Source: Fervidobacterium thailandense (GTDB taxonomy: Bacteria > Thermotogota > Thermotogae > Thermotogales > Fervidobacteriaceae). Taken from it: 64,000 bases of DNA. The stretch covers positions 83,948-147,947 of the forward strand of contig NZ_LWAF01000005.1 of NCBI RefSeq assembly GCF_001719065.1, given 5' to 3'. Shown piece after piece: positions 20,270 to 28,561 of the stretch (positions are counted from its first letter, which is position 1; the number at the start of each line of letters is the position of its first letter). Made by a program: the position numbers and the translations under genes. The notes under the pieces are model-generated. The model was not told the origin of the DNA. It saw nothing but the letters and a program-made list of their open reading frames with translations, and did not search any database.

Positions 20270-22080
20270 GGAAGATAGAGAACGTTCGCAACATATGTAT
20301 CATCGCGCACATCGACCACGGAAAAACGACACTCACTGACCGCATTCTCGAGATGACCGGAGCGGTCGATAGACGGAAGATGCGCGAACAATACCTTGAT
20401 AGCATGGATATTGAAAGAGAACGAGGTATCACTATCAAATCACACCCACTGAGAGTGTACTACACCGCTGACGATGGGAAAACTTACGAGATAAACATCG
20501 TTGACACTCCTGGTCACGTTGACTTCTCTTACGAAGTCGATAGAAGCATGGCCGCTGTCGAAGGTGCCATTCTGCTTGTTGACGCCACGCAAGGTGTCCA
20601 GGCCCAGACGGTGGCTAATACTTACAAGGCTCTCGAGCATAATTTGGAGATAGTACCAGCGGTCAACAAGATAGACATGCCCCAGGCGAACATCGAAGAA
20701 ACTATTGCCGAGATTGAGGATCTAATCGGTATTCCCGGTGAGGACGTCTTCCGCATCAGTGCGAAGGAAGGTATTGGTGTGAAGGATCTCATAGAAGCCG
20801 TTATCAGGCTCGTTCCACCTCCAACCACGAGGGACGATGGCCACCTCAGAGCTTTGATTTTCGACGCAAAATACGACAAATACAGGGGAGTTATCACCTA
20901 CATTCGCGTCTTCGATGGCGAAATCAAACCTGGAGATAAAATCATGATGATGTCAAGTGGGGAGATTTACGAAGTGATGGAGGTTGGTACCTTCACACCC
21001 GAGATGACCGCGGTGGAGGCTTTGAACGCCGGGGACATAGGTTACATAATAGCCGGTCTAAAAGACGTCTCAAAAGCAAAAATCGGCGATACGATAACCA
21101 AACCGGACAACCCAGCACCAGAACCACTGCCCGGATACAAAGAGGTCAAACCGATGGTCTACGCTGGTATGTATCCGGGATTGCCTGAGTATTACGAAGA
21201 ACTCCGAAAAGCTTTAGAAAAATACAAACTCAACGATGCAGCACTCGTCTTCAAACCAGACCATTCACCCGCACTCGGATTCGGTTTTAGGTGTGGTTTC
21301 CTCGGACTTTTACACATGGACGTTGTTCGTGAAAGGCTTGAAAGGGAATTCGATATTGCCGTCATCCTCACGGCACCGAACGTTGAGTACAAGGTCATCA
21401 CCCACGATGGTAGGGAATTAATGATAAACGACCCGGCAAAATTTCCGGAAGAGGGAGAAGTAAGGGAAATATACGAACCGTACGTGAAACTCTCCATCAT
21501 CACACCACCGGAGTACATCGGCAAACTCATGAACCTTGTGCAGAACGAAAAACGCGGCACACTGATTTCAACGGAGAACGCCGGTCACGAACGTGTAGTG
21601 ATGCACTTTGAAGTACCACTCGCGGAGATAATATTCGATTTCTTCGACAAAATGAAAGCCGTGAGCCGTGGTTACGCATCCATGGACTACGAGTTCTTGG
21701 AGTACAGAAAGAGCGACCTTGTGAAGATAACCATTTACGTCAACAGAGAACCTGTTGATGCTCTGTCATTCGTTGCACATCGGGAAAAGGCCTATACGAT
21801 CGCAAGAAAGTTGGTTGATAAACTCGCCGAACTCATACCGCAACACCAGTTCGAAATCCCGATCCAGGCAAAGGCCGGAGGAAGGTTCATCGCACGCTCG
21901 ACCATCAGAGCCCTCAGAAAAGACGTCCTTGCAAAATGTTACGGTGGTGACGTAACAAGAAAGATGAAACTACTTGAAAAACAACGCGAAGGAAAGAAGA
22001 AACTAAGAGAAATTGGAAACGTGACCATTCCACAGGAAGCGTTCCTTGCCATGCTCCGCATCGGTGAGGAGGAAGAGTAA
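20266..22080 (+). CDS. lepA: Elongation factor 4 (LepA)
   Basis: A 604-residue translational GTPase. The P-loop AHIDHGKTTL, the DTPGHVDF G3 motif and NKIDMP G4 motif are intact, and the C-terminal domain specific to LepA (KAGGRFIARSTIRALRKDVL) is present. It binds ribosomes and is thought to back-translocate or rescue them. The ATG at 20266 forms an ATGA overlap with mscS, so translation is coupled. Length and motifs are those of normal LepA. Confidence 0.97.
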   Translation: MRKIENVRNICIIAHIDHGKTTLTDRILEMTGAVDRRKMREQYLDSMDIERERGITIKSHPLRVYYTADDGKTYEINIVDTPGHVDFSYEVDRSMAAVEGAILLVDATQGVQAQTVANTYKALEHNLEIVPAVNKIDMPQANIEETIAEIEDLIGIPGEDVFRISAKEGIGVKDLIEAVIRLVPPPTTRDDGHLRALIFDAKYDKYRGVITYIRVFDGEIKPGDKIMMMSSGEIYEVMEVGTFTPEMTAVEALNAGDIGYIIAGLKDVSKAKIGDTITKPDNPAPEPLPGYKEVKPMVYAGMYPGLPEYYEELRKALEKYKLNDAALVFKPDHSPALGFGFRCGFLGLLHMDVVRERLEREFDIAVILTAPNVEYKVITHDGRELMINDPAKFPEEGEVREIYEPYVKLSIITPPEYIGKLMNLVQNEKRGTLISTENAGHERVVMHFEVPLAEIIFDFFDKMKAVSRGYASMDYEFLEYRKSDLVKITIYVNREPVDALSFVAHREKAYTIARKLVDKLAELIPQHQFEIPIQAKAGGRFIARSTIRALRKDVLAKCYGGDVTRKMKLLEKQREGKKKLREIGNVTIPQEAFLAMLRIGEEEE

Positions 22081-22105
22081 AACTTACGGAAGTGGAGGGG
22101 TGTTC

Positions 22106-23830
22106 TTGAGGTGGGATCTCAGTAAGATATTTCCGGACGATGCTTCAGCACTCGAGCATGCGAACGCTCAGTTGAACAGATTGAAAGGTTTCGTTTCGAA
22201 ACTCGAGACAGAACATGAACCCGCAAAACTTCTGGAACTGATAAAACTCATCGAAGACAGTGTTGACGAGTTTGGCAAAACTTCCCAGTACACCTGGATG
22301 CGTTACTCAGTTGCAACCGACGACCAAGGTGCGCAAAAACTCCTTGGAACTCTGGAGAACCTCTGGAGCCAGGTTTCAGAACAACTTTCGGTTGTTCAGG
22401 TCCACTTGTCGAACCTCTCCGACGAAACATTGAGGGAAATTGCCCGGCTCGATCCGAATTACGAGCACTACATCGAGCGCGTTATCCTCGAGCGAAAACA
22501 CACACTCTCAAAGGATGCCGAGCGCATTCTCGCATTAACCTCGGCCACAAGACGTGGTGCGATCGCAAAAATCCACAGCCGGTTGGAAAGTTCGTACACT
22601 TTCGAGGTCGAGATTGACGGTCAAATTCAGAAACTCACAACCGAACAGATGAAGGCACTGAGACGCTCTCCGGATGGTAACCTCAGGAAACTTGGCATGA
22701 AGATGCTACTTGAAAGATTCGCAAACGATTCCATCGCCATCACCGAGATCTACAACCTCATCGTCAAGGATTACGCGCTCGAAAGTAGACTGAGAAATTT
22801 TGAACGTCCCATATCGATGATGAACTTCCACAACGAAGTTAGTGACGAGATTGTTGATAGACTTATCGAAACTACCAGCAAAAATGCCGAAATCTTACGC
22901 AAGTACTACAGGTGGAAGTCTAAGTACATGAACGAACAACTCACACTTGCGGATGTTTACGCACCACTCAAACCGGTCAAGCGCAAATTCGAATTCGAAC
23001 ATGCCAGGGATATAATTCTCGATGCTTACTACTCATTCAGTAAAAAAGCAGGAGAATTGGTCCAGCGCTTTTTTGAAGAGGAACGTATAGACCTCTACCC
23101 ATATCCTGGAAAAGTCTCCGGAGCGTACTGCATCTACTCGACCACGAAACTTCCACCTTACGTGCTCACGAATTACAACGGAGACATGTACGACGTCATG
23201 ACACTGGCCCATGAACTTGGCCACGGGCTCCACGGTGAGCTCTCACGACAGCAAACCTATTTCAACCACGATACCCCGTTGACGCTTGCGGAATTAGCTT
23301 CCGTCTTCGGGGAATTCCTCGTCTTTGACAAACTCAGGAAAACACTCGATGGAGAAGAAAGAAAACTCTTCACAGCGTCGAAGATCGAGGAAATATTCGC
23401 CACAACGTTCAGACAAAACATGTTCACGAAGTTTGAATTACGCGTCTTTGACGAGGTCGAACGCCAGGGTTACCTCTCGTGGGATGAATTAAGGGAAATA
23501 TACCACGAAGTACTTCTGGAACTTTTCGGGGATGCTGTAGAGATACCCGAATGGTACAAAAACGAATGGGCGATGGTTTCACACTTCTTCGAAACCCCGT
23601 TCTACGTGTACGCTTACAACTTCGCGAACTGTCTGGTGATTGCGCTGTACAAAAAGTACCTGAACGAAGGACAAGAATTTGTTGAAAAATACCTCGAACT
23701 TCTCTCGTACGGGGGCAAATACTCTCCCGAAAAATTACTCTCACGCGTGGGCATAGACATTACAAGGGAAACGTTCTGGCAAGAAGCATTTGACTTTATT
23801 GCTGAACTTGTAAACGAAGTAGTTGATTGA
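22106..23830 (+). CDS. pepF: M3-family oligoendopeptidase (PepF type)
   Basis: A 574-residue zinc metallopeptidase of family M3B. The zinc motif is HELGHGLHGE, followed by a downstream glutamate in LAELASVFGEF, and the rest of the helical body matches oligoendopeptidase F. It cleaves short peptides in the cytoplasm. The TTG at 22106 is preferred because GGAGGGG ends 5 bases before; an upstream in-frame ATG inside lepA has no site. The gene is 25 bases after lepA. Confidence 0.92.
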   Translation: MRWDLSKIFPDDASALEHANAQLNRLKGFVSKLETEHEPAKLLELIKLIEDSVDEFGKTSQYTWMRYSVATDDQGAQKLLGTLENLWSQVSEQLSVVQVHLSNLSDETLREIARLDPNYEHYIERVILERKHTLSKDAERILALTSATRRGAIAKIHSRLESSYTFEVEIDGQIQKLTTEQMKALRRSPDGNLRKLGMKMLLERFANDSIAITEIYNLIVKDYALESRLRNFERPISMMNFHNEVSDEIVDRLIETTSKNAEILRKYYRWKSKYMNEQLTLADVYAPLKPVKRKFEFEHARDIILDAYYSFSKKAGELVQRFFEEERIDLYPYPGKVSGAYCIYSTTKLPPYVLTNYNGDMYDVMTLAHELGHGLHGELSRQQTYFNHDTPLTLAELASVFGEFLVFDKLRKTLDGEERKLFTASKIEEIFATTFRQNMFTKFELRVFDEVERQGYLSWDELREIYHEVLLELFGDAVEIPEWYKNEWAMVSHFFETPFYVYAYNFANCLVIALYKKYLNEGQEFVEKYLELLSYGGKYSPEKLLSRVGIDITRETFWQEAFDFIAELVNEVVD

Positions 23831-23852
23831 CTTTGGAAAAGTAAGCGAAATG

Positions 23853-23881
23853 TTGACAAACCAGCGCACTTTGATTAAAAT
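23853..23881 (+). promoter_or_regulatory. Promoter of the acyl carrier protein gene
   Basis: A perfect TTGACA (23853-23858) and TAAAAT (23876-23881) are separated by 17 bases. The start codon of acpP lies about 33 bases beyond the expected start of transcription. Confidence 0.85.
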
Positions 23882-23921
23882 ATACCAGAAGCAAACATCC
23901 TTGCATGGGAGGGAATAAACG

Positions 23922-24173
23922 ATGGAAAGAGAAGAACTCTTCCAGAAGGTTGCCGAAATAATCTCCGAAAAACTCAACATCCCCATTGAGGACATCGACG
24001 AAGATTCTCACTTGATCGAAGATCTCGGGGCCGATTCCCTTGATGCGTTCGACCTTGTTATGGTATTCGAAGACGAATTCGGTATCAAACTTGAGGATGC
24101 GGAGATAGAAAACCTCTTAACCGTCAAAGATATCGTTGATTTACTCTCCAAAAAACTCGCCGAGCAGGAGTGA
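23922..24173 (+). CDS. acpP: Acyl carrier protein
   Basis: An 83-residue acidic protein with the phosphopantetheine-attachment motif DSLDAFDLVM, Ser39 being the modified residue. It carries acyl chains in fatty-acid synthesis in the cytoplasm. It has its own strong promoter and a terminator right after, so it is monocistronic; no other fatty-acid gene is in the window. GGGAGGG precedes the ATG. Length is typical. Confidence 0.96.
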   Translation: MEREELFQKVAEIISEKLNIPIEDIDEDSHLIEDLGADSLDAFDLVMVFEDEFGIKLEDAEIENLLTVKDIVDLLSKKLAEQE

Positions 24174-24180
24174 AAAATGA

Positions 24181-24208
24181 AAAAACCGAGCGGAAACGCT
24201 CGGTTTTT
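24181..24208. terminator. Bidirectional terminator between acpP and wecB
   Basis: A 7-bp GC stem CCGAGCG/CGCTCGG with a GAAA loop is flanked by A-runs on the left and T-runs on the right, so it can terminate both the rightward acpP and the leftward wecB transcripts, which converge here. Confidence 0.88.
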
Positions 24209-24222
24209 CTTTATAAATCCCA

Positions 24223-25278
24223 TTATCCTAAGAGAATATCGACAATTTTGTTCGCGGCATCGCCATTCCCGTACAAACCTGTTGGATACGTGGTTTCGTC
24301 ATCTTGAAAGATCTTCTCTGCAATTTCATCCTCCCTTGCGAGCACGTTCCACCCAACGTCAACAAGCTCGCGCCACCCAGTGTCCGGCATCACAACGACA
24401 GCTCTCTTACCGGCAAAGTATGCCTCCTTTTGTAAACCTCCACTATCGGTAACCACCTTCCAGCAACGCTTGAGTAATCCCATCAAGTTCAAATAATCCA
24501 CAGGCTCAATCACAGTCAAACCGTCCAGAAGGCCCACCAAACCGAACTCGAAAACCCGCTTCCTCGTCCTCGGATGCATTGGAAAAACAACCTTTTTGAC
24601 TCTATTGATAGCCCTTAGTTCGTTGAGAATCCTCTCCAGCTTTTCCGGAACATCGACGTTGAAATCTCTGTGGAGTGTAACAAGTACAAAATCATCCTCG
24701 AACAAATTCAGGGTCTCGAAAACTTCGTAAGAAAATTTGGGCTCCATCATCAAGAAGAGATCGTACATAACATCTCCAACGAAGTACACGCCTTTGGTTA
24801 TACCTTCCTTCTCCAGGTTCAGGACCGCTTGCTTAGTTGGGCAAAACAAATACGAAGAAACGTGGTCCGTAACGACCCTGTTAATCTCCTCGGGCATATC
24901 CTTAGGTTCTTGCCTGATACCCGCCTCGATATGTGCAACGGGAATCTTTAACTTTGCCCCCACGAGTGCACCGGCCAGTGTAGTGTTCGTATCACCGTAC
25001 ACAAGAATCACATCGGGCTTTTCTTTGAGAACCACCTTTTCAAACTCGATCATGATCTTACCAGTCATCTCTCCGTGGTTGCCAGACCCAACGTTCAAAA
25101 AATAATCCGGTTGACGTATTCCCAAAACCTCGAAAAACACGTCCGACATGTTGGCATCGTAGTGTTGCCCTGAGTGAACGAGAATCTCATTCACACCTTC
25201 GCGCTCAAAAACCTTGTGTACAACGGCTTCTTTTATAAATTGAGGACGCGCACCGACTAAGGATAAGATTCGTTTCAA
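24223..25278 (-). CDS. wecB: UDP-N-acetylglucosamine 2-epimerase, non-hydrolysing
   Basis: A 351-residue GT-B-fold epimerase with LVGARPQFIK at the start, HVEAG (in VAHIEAGIRQ), a VTLHRDFNV motif and the UDP-binding end VTDSGGLQKEAYFAGK. It interconverts UDP-GlcNAc and UDP-ManNAc, a precursor of surface polysaccharides. Read on the minus strand, the TTG ending at 25278 sits 5 bases after AAAGGAGGAG; upstream in-frame ATG codons would overlap the preceding formyltransferase gene and lack a site. It is probably co-transcribed with that gene (43-base gap). The A/T-richer neighbourhood to the right and nearby pseudogenes suggest it is the edge of a once larger glycan locus. Confidence 0.92.
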   Translation of the reverse strand: MKRILSLVGARPQFIKEAVVHKVFEREGVNEILVHSGQHYDANMSDVFFEVLGIRQPDYFLNVGSGNHGEMTGKIMIEFEKVVLKEKPDVILVYGDTNTTLAGALVGAKLKIPVAHIEAGIRQEPKDMPEEINRVVTDHVSSYLFCPTKQAVLNLEKEGITKGVYFVGDVMYDLFLMMEPKFSYEVFETLNLFEDDFVLVTLHRDFNVDVPEKLERILNELRAINRVKKVVFPMHPRTRKRVFEFGLVGLLDGLTVIEPVDYLNLMGLLKRCWKVVTDSGGLQKEAYFAGKRAVVVMPDTGWRELVDVGWNVLAREDEIAEKIFQDDETTYPTGLYGNGDAANKIVDILLG

Positions 25279-25321
25279 AAGCTCTCCTCCTTTCTGTTGC
25301 TGAGATGATATTATTAAAGCA

Positions 25322-26002
25322 CTACACGTGAAGTGGATTTGCAAATTTTTGTTTGTAATCTTCAAATTTTTTGAGCAGTTGTTCTTCTATGCTTATCGGC
25401 ATTCTTCTTTTTGGCTCACCTTCCGGTATGTCCTTGAATGGATTAGAGGGATTAGAAAGATAGTATTCAAAATTGGCAAGGACATCTATTTCGTTTTCAT
25501 AATGCCTTCTTGCCAAAGTTTCCAAGGTATCTGACTGATAAACATCAGTTGGAATGATTGCAACAATTTCTCCAGCGTCCACATTTTCATCTATAAAATG
25601 AAGCGTTACTCCCAATGGTTTCATGTCATATATTGCCCATTTAAAAGCGTCGAGACCCCTAACGGCCGGAATTATTCCTGGGTGACAGTTTAATATCCGT
25701 TTTCCTTTAACACACTCTTCTGATAATATGCCTGCCCCTAGTATCAAGTAAATGTCGCAGTCGTTTTGTATTTCTCTATCATTCATCACAAAGCTATATG
25801 GAATTTTGTAGCGTTCTGCTATTTCGTATGCTGGTATTGCCTTAGACTGATCTGGTCGATGATTTAAAAGCGCGGAACGTGTCTTCCTAGGGACGTATGG
25901 TAGAGCGTAGATTTTCATATTGTATCCTTTCCTTAGCAGTTTTAGAAGTACTTGTTCGCTTTTTAAATGCGGATAGTGATATGTTATGAGACCAATAAGC
26001 AT
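25322..26002 (-). CDS. Formyltransferase-family protein (N10-formyl-THF dependent)
   Basis: A 226-residue protein with the formyltransferase catalytic core: the HPG signature of the active site in NCHPGIIPAVRG and a nearby VTLHFIDENVDAGEIV segment that includes the catalytic aspartate. It lacks the C-terminal tRNA-binding domain of methionyl-tRNA formyltransferase and is close to the purine or sugar formyltransferases in size. Together with wecB next to it, N-formylation of an amino-sugar nucleotide is a plausible job, but this is inference. The ATG ending at 26002 follows GAGAGGAGGAATC. Base composition is visibly more A/T-rich than the core genes, which hints at transfer. Confidence 0.78.
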   Translation of the reverse strand: MLIGLITYHYPHLKSEQVLLKLLRKGYNMKIYALPYVPRKTRSALLNHRPDQSKAIPAYEIAERYKIPYSFVMNDREIQNDCDIYLILGAGILSEECVKGKRILNCHPGIIPAVRGLDAFKWAIYDMKPLGVTLHFIDENVDAGEIVAIIPTDVYQSDTLETLARRHYENEIDVLANFEYYLSNPSNPFKDIPEGEPKRRMPISIEEQLLKKFEDYKQKFANPLHV

Positions 26003-26064
26003 GTTTGATTCCTCCTCTCCGATCATTTTAGCAATTAAAGAGCCTGAAAGTGTCAGCTGAAATT

Positions 26065-26070
26065 ATTCTA
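26065..26070 (-). promoter_or_regulatory. Probable extended -10 of the formyltransferase-wecB operon
   Basis: On the minus strand TGGTAGAAT (the hexamer is opposite 26065-26070) is placed about 60 bases upstream of the formyltransferase ATG. The -35 region is weak, so confidence is limited. Confidence 0.45.
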
Positions 26071-26451
26071 CCATATCATTCTTAAAATTTGACAGTTGTC
26101 TGAAAATTAACTAAGGGTCCATAAGCATAAATTACACGTTAAACTTTTTCCCTACTTTGACAAGGTCGGTCTATTCAAATTTCAACTTTTGAAAATTTGG
26201 TTCTAAACATTTGCGTAAGGAATGTACATTATGATATTCGAAAATTAATCGCCAATTCAAATCCTTACTTACGGATGCTCTATCGATTATCTTATGGTCA
26301 ACTGAGATCTGGCGAACACATTTTCTGTTTATTCCGATCACATAAAATCATGAGAAGTTACGACATGGGGACGGAAAATACGTTAAAATAGAAACTAACG
26401 CGTACACACCGATACCTTCGATTATATTCGATTATAGAGGATTATTGTTTC
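26071..26451. other. A/T-rich stretch without a recognisable gene
   Basis: No reading frame here resembles a protein I know. A 64-codon open frame at 26197-26391 on the plus strand has no ribosome site and no family features. The stretch leads directly into a truncated acyltransferase pseudogene, so it is probably decayed or rearranged DNA. A short imperfect duplication (TTCGATTATA at about 26417-26436) is present. Confidence 0.5.
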
Positions 26452-26732
26452 ATAGCTCCCAATGCTACACTCACGAACGACAACTTTCTCGGGCGCACTG
26501 AGGAAAGAAAGAAATTCTTCAAAGGTGTCATTATCAGAAAAGGAGCTCGCATCGGAGCAAACGCTACGATTTTACCAGGGAAGGAATAGGAGAAGATGCT
26601 TTAATTGCGGCTGGTGCAGTCCTAACAAAGGATGCCAAACCCAGAATGATTTACGTTGGAACCCCGGCGCGGGAGCTCAGACCTGTTCCGGAGGAACAAC
26701 TTTTAGAAAACCAGGAATACTACAAAGGTTAG
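26452..26732 (+). pseudogene. Left-handed beta-helix (hexapeptide-repeat) acyltransferase, truncated and frameshifted
   Basis: Two adjacent frames together read as the C-terminal half of a hexapeptide acetyltransferase of the sugar-acetylating (WlbB/NeuD-like) kind. Frame one (from 26452) gives FKGVIIRKGARIGANATILP and hits a stop at 26587. Frame two (from about 26583) continues GIGEDALIAAGAVLTKDAK, then YVGTPARELR, and ends at TAG 26730-26732. Loss of a single base near 26583 explains the shift. The N-terminal half is absent. With wecB and the formyltransferase next door, this is a remnant of an amino-sugar modification pathway. The coil pattern I-G-x-x-A/V is clear, so the family is secure; the substrate is not. 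Confidence 0.85.
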
Positions 26733-27493
26733 AACTCAGTTGGAAGATCTCCGAAAATTTTTGAACGATTAGCGAAAGTGAACGGTCTAAAAATTAGAAA
26801 ATCGATCTTATGCCCAAGATCCACAAGTCGCGGCCGTCCAAAATTCGCAACTAACATTTTGAAGGTCGCGAAGAATGTTTTAACCTCAAACTTTTTGAGT
26901 CCAGTCTCGAAATCCTCACCTTTGGGCATTTTGCCGACCTTCCTGAAAAATTACCACCACCTGGACTGCTACTTTACTTTGTCAAGAGGTTGCTTTTTCA
27001 AAACAACGAGCAAGTAGCTTGAAGAAGGAAACAACTTGCTGCCAGACAATATCCAGCGGAAATCACTGCTATGTCCTGATAAAATCAAAGAGCTTTGAAA
27101 CAGCATACTAACCGTAAAACGTTAATTGGACGAGGATTTTATAGCTTTTCAAAAAAGACAAAGCATATTTATTGAAAGTGTACCGTGAACCTTCCTATGC
27201 AGAACGGATAGATTTTTATATCAATGTTTTCCAAGCCCGGTTGCAGAATGCTGAGATTTAGGAAGCACCATGACACTGTTGATAGTTCACCGTTAGTGAG
27301 TTATAACCATGGAAGGAAAACAAAATACAGGTGGTTCTCTTTTTGCGGCAGTTGGTTAACAGAAATTATTCAGAAGGCAGTGGCAATATTGTTGCGTTTG
27401 TCATTCATAGAGCGACAATTCAAAGATTCGTCGGAAATGCGAGATTTTTGCTACTACTTAGGTTTTAGAACTTATTGAAAGGAGGCGAGTTGT
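26733..27493. other. Decayed intergenic stretch with short unrecognised frame remnants
   Basis: About 760 bases without an intact gene. On the plus strand a frame from 26855 to a TGA near 27012 reads like the end of a real protein (FADLPEKLPPPGLLLYFVKR in its second half) but has an in-frame stop just before it and no start. A leftward frame at 26729-26929 is equally unassigned. Neither matches a family I recognise. The many stops and shifts suggest old genes that have lost function. Confidence 0.45.
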
Positions 27494-28020
27494 ATGGCAA
27501 AAGTTTAAAGGAAAGTTAACATTTACTTCCTGTGCAGCATCTTAGCAGTTACAGCTTTCGTGGTTGTGGGGGGGTGTTTGAACTTAGGGCTGGACCCTTG
27601 TAAGGGAGGAGTATCAGAAGTCTATGTAAGTTTCAGTGACCCACATCCACCGGTTGGACAACAGTCGGTTTATCTTGACGTAAGACTTCGTTGGACAATG
27701 GATGTTGAGCATCAAGTTGTGAAACCCCGGGAGGTTGCTATGTGACAGTATACCGTTATCCCTTGACATTCACGATATACATGGGGAAATCTCAGACCGC
27801 TCTGAGTCCTATTGGAAGCTTCAGTGCCAGGGACGAGAGCTCGAGATCTACTGAATGGTACTACGATTTAAAGGAAAAAGGTAAAAGACTTGAACCTAAT
27901 ACGACGTACTACTGGCAAGTGGAAGTAAAAGTTTCTCACGGAACAGATGAAAAGCCTCTGGAAACAACAGTGAAAAGCCCGATTTGGAGTTTCAAAACTG
28001 GATACGATGTCAGACCATGA
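27494..28020 (+). pseudogene. Lipoprotein with fibronectin-III-like end, broken by a stop and a frameshift
   Basis: A strong site (GAAAGGAGGCGAG) precedes ATG 27494, but codon 5 is TAA (27506). Reading through, the frame continues as KVNIYFLCSILAVTAFVVV followed by GGC, a lipoprotein signal peptide and lipobox. The frame stops at 27743 and resumes one frame over: VAM is followed by TVYRYPLTFTIYMG, as if a TG at about 27741-27744 had been duplicated. The end (LEPNTTYYWQVEVKV and IWSFKTG) is typical of a fibronectin type III-like repeat. The intact ancestor would have been a roughly 170-residue cell-envelope lipoprotein. The two lesions together make it a pseudogene unless the assembly is wrong at both places. 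Confidence 0.8.
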
Positions 28021-28042
28021 GTCCAGATTAGATCTTCTGGAC
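28021..28042. repeat. Hairpin, possible IS605-type right-end structure
   Basis: GTCCAGA (28021-28027) and TCTGGAC (28036-28042) form a 7-bp stem with an 8-base loop. There is no T-run, so it is a poor terminator. It lies just beyond the 3' side of the leftward TnpB remnant, where IS200/IS605 elements carry a subterminal hairpin, but that identity is inferred. Confidence 0.4.
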
Positions 28043-28064
28043 ACAAACTTTGGACCAATATTCT

Positions 28065-28439
28065 TTATTTGAGAAAAGAGAGAAATCGTTCTTTCCAAGT
28101 CACTGGGAAATGCCCATCTTTAGGTTGGTAGCGCGGACGCTTAGTATGCTTATTAAAGGTATTCTTCCAGGCAACTTGAAGCTTCTGAAGGACAGCTTGA
28201 GCACTCTGAGAATGCAAGTTACAAGCAAAGAAGTTATCTTTGAGCTTATGCTCAAGTTCGTAGATAGACACACCGTTCGTCTCTACTTCGTAATTAGCAA
28301 CATTCCACAGTTTGGATGCTGGATATGTTAGGTGTCCGAAAATTATAGCCAGCTTCTTATGTGTTTTTCTTGACAAGTCAAAGGCGAAAGATTTAGTTAC
28401 ACGAATAGGTGTGGACATACTTACCAGGTAGAAAAACAA
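28065..28439 (-). pseudogene. tnpB: TnpB (IS200/IS605 family) N-terminal fragment
   Basis: About 118 residues match the N-terminal helical domain of TnpB: KSFAFDLSRKTHKKLAIIFG, YELEHKLKD, the SAQAVLQKLQVAWKNTF core and GHFPVTWKE near the stop. An intact TnpB has about 400 residues, with the RuvC nuclease and zinc-finger parts lying after this point; both are missing. A small ATG start (MSTPIRV) at about 28418 is likely. No tnpA is nearby. It is a remnant of an insertion sequence that can no longer encode an RNA-guided nuclease. Confidence 0.85.
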
Positions 28440-28489
28440 AACAATACAGATGGAGCTCTAAAAAGAATAGAGGCTGCCTCCATCCTGTT

Positions 28490-28498
28490 TGATATAAT
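28490..28498 (+). promoter_or_regulatory. Extended -10 before the IS481-like transposase
   Basis: TGATATAAT at 28490-28498 is a consensus extended -10 about 60 bases upstream of the transposase start. It follows an inverted repeat (GATGGAG at 28450-28456 and CTCCATC at 28478-28484) that may limit read-in from outside. Confidence 0.5.
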
Positions 28499-28561
28499 TA
28501 AAACATGTAACATCCCCTTTTATCGTACTACCAAATTCCTTCCAGGATGGGAGGTCAGCCT

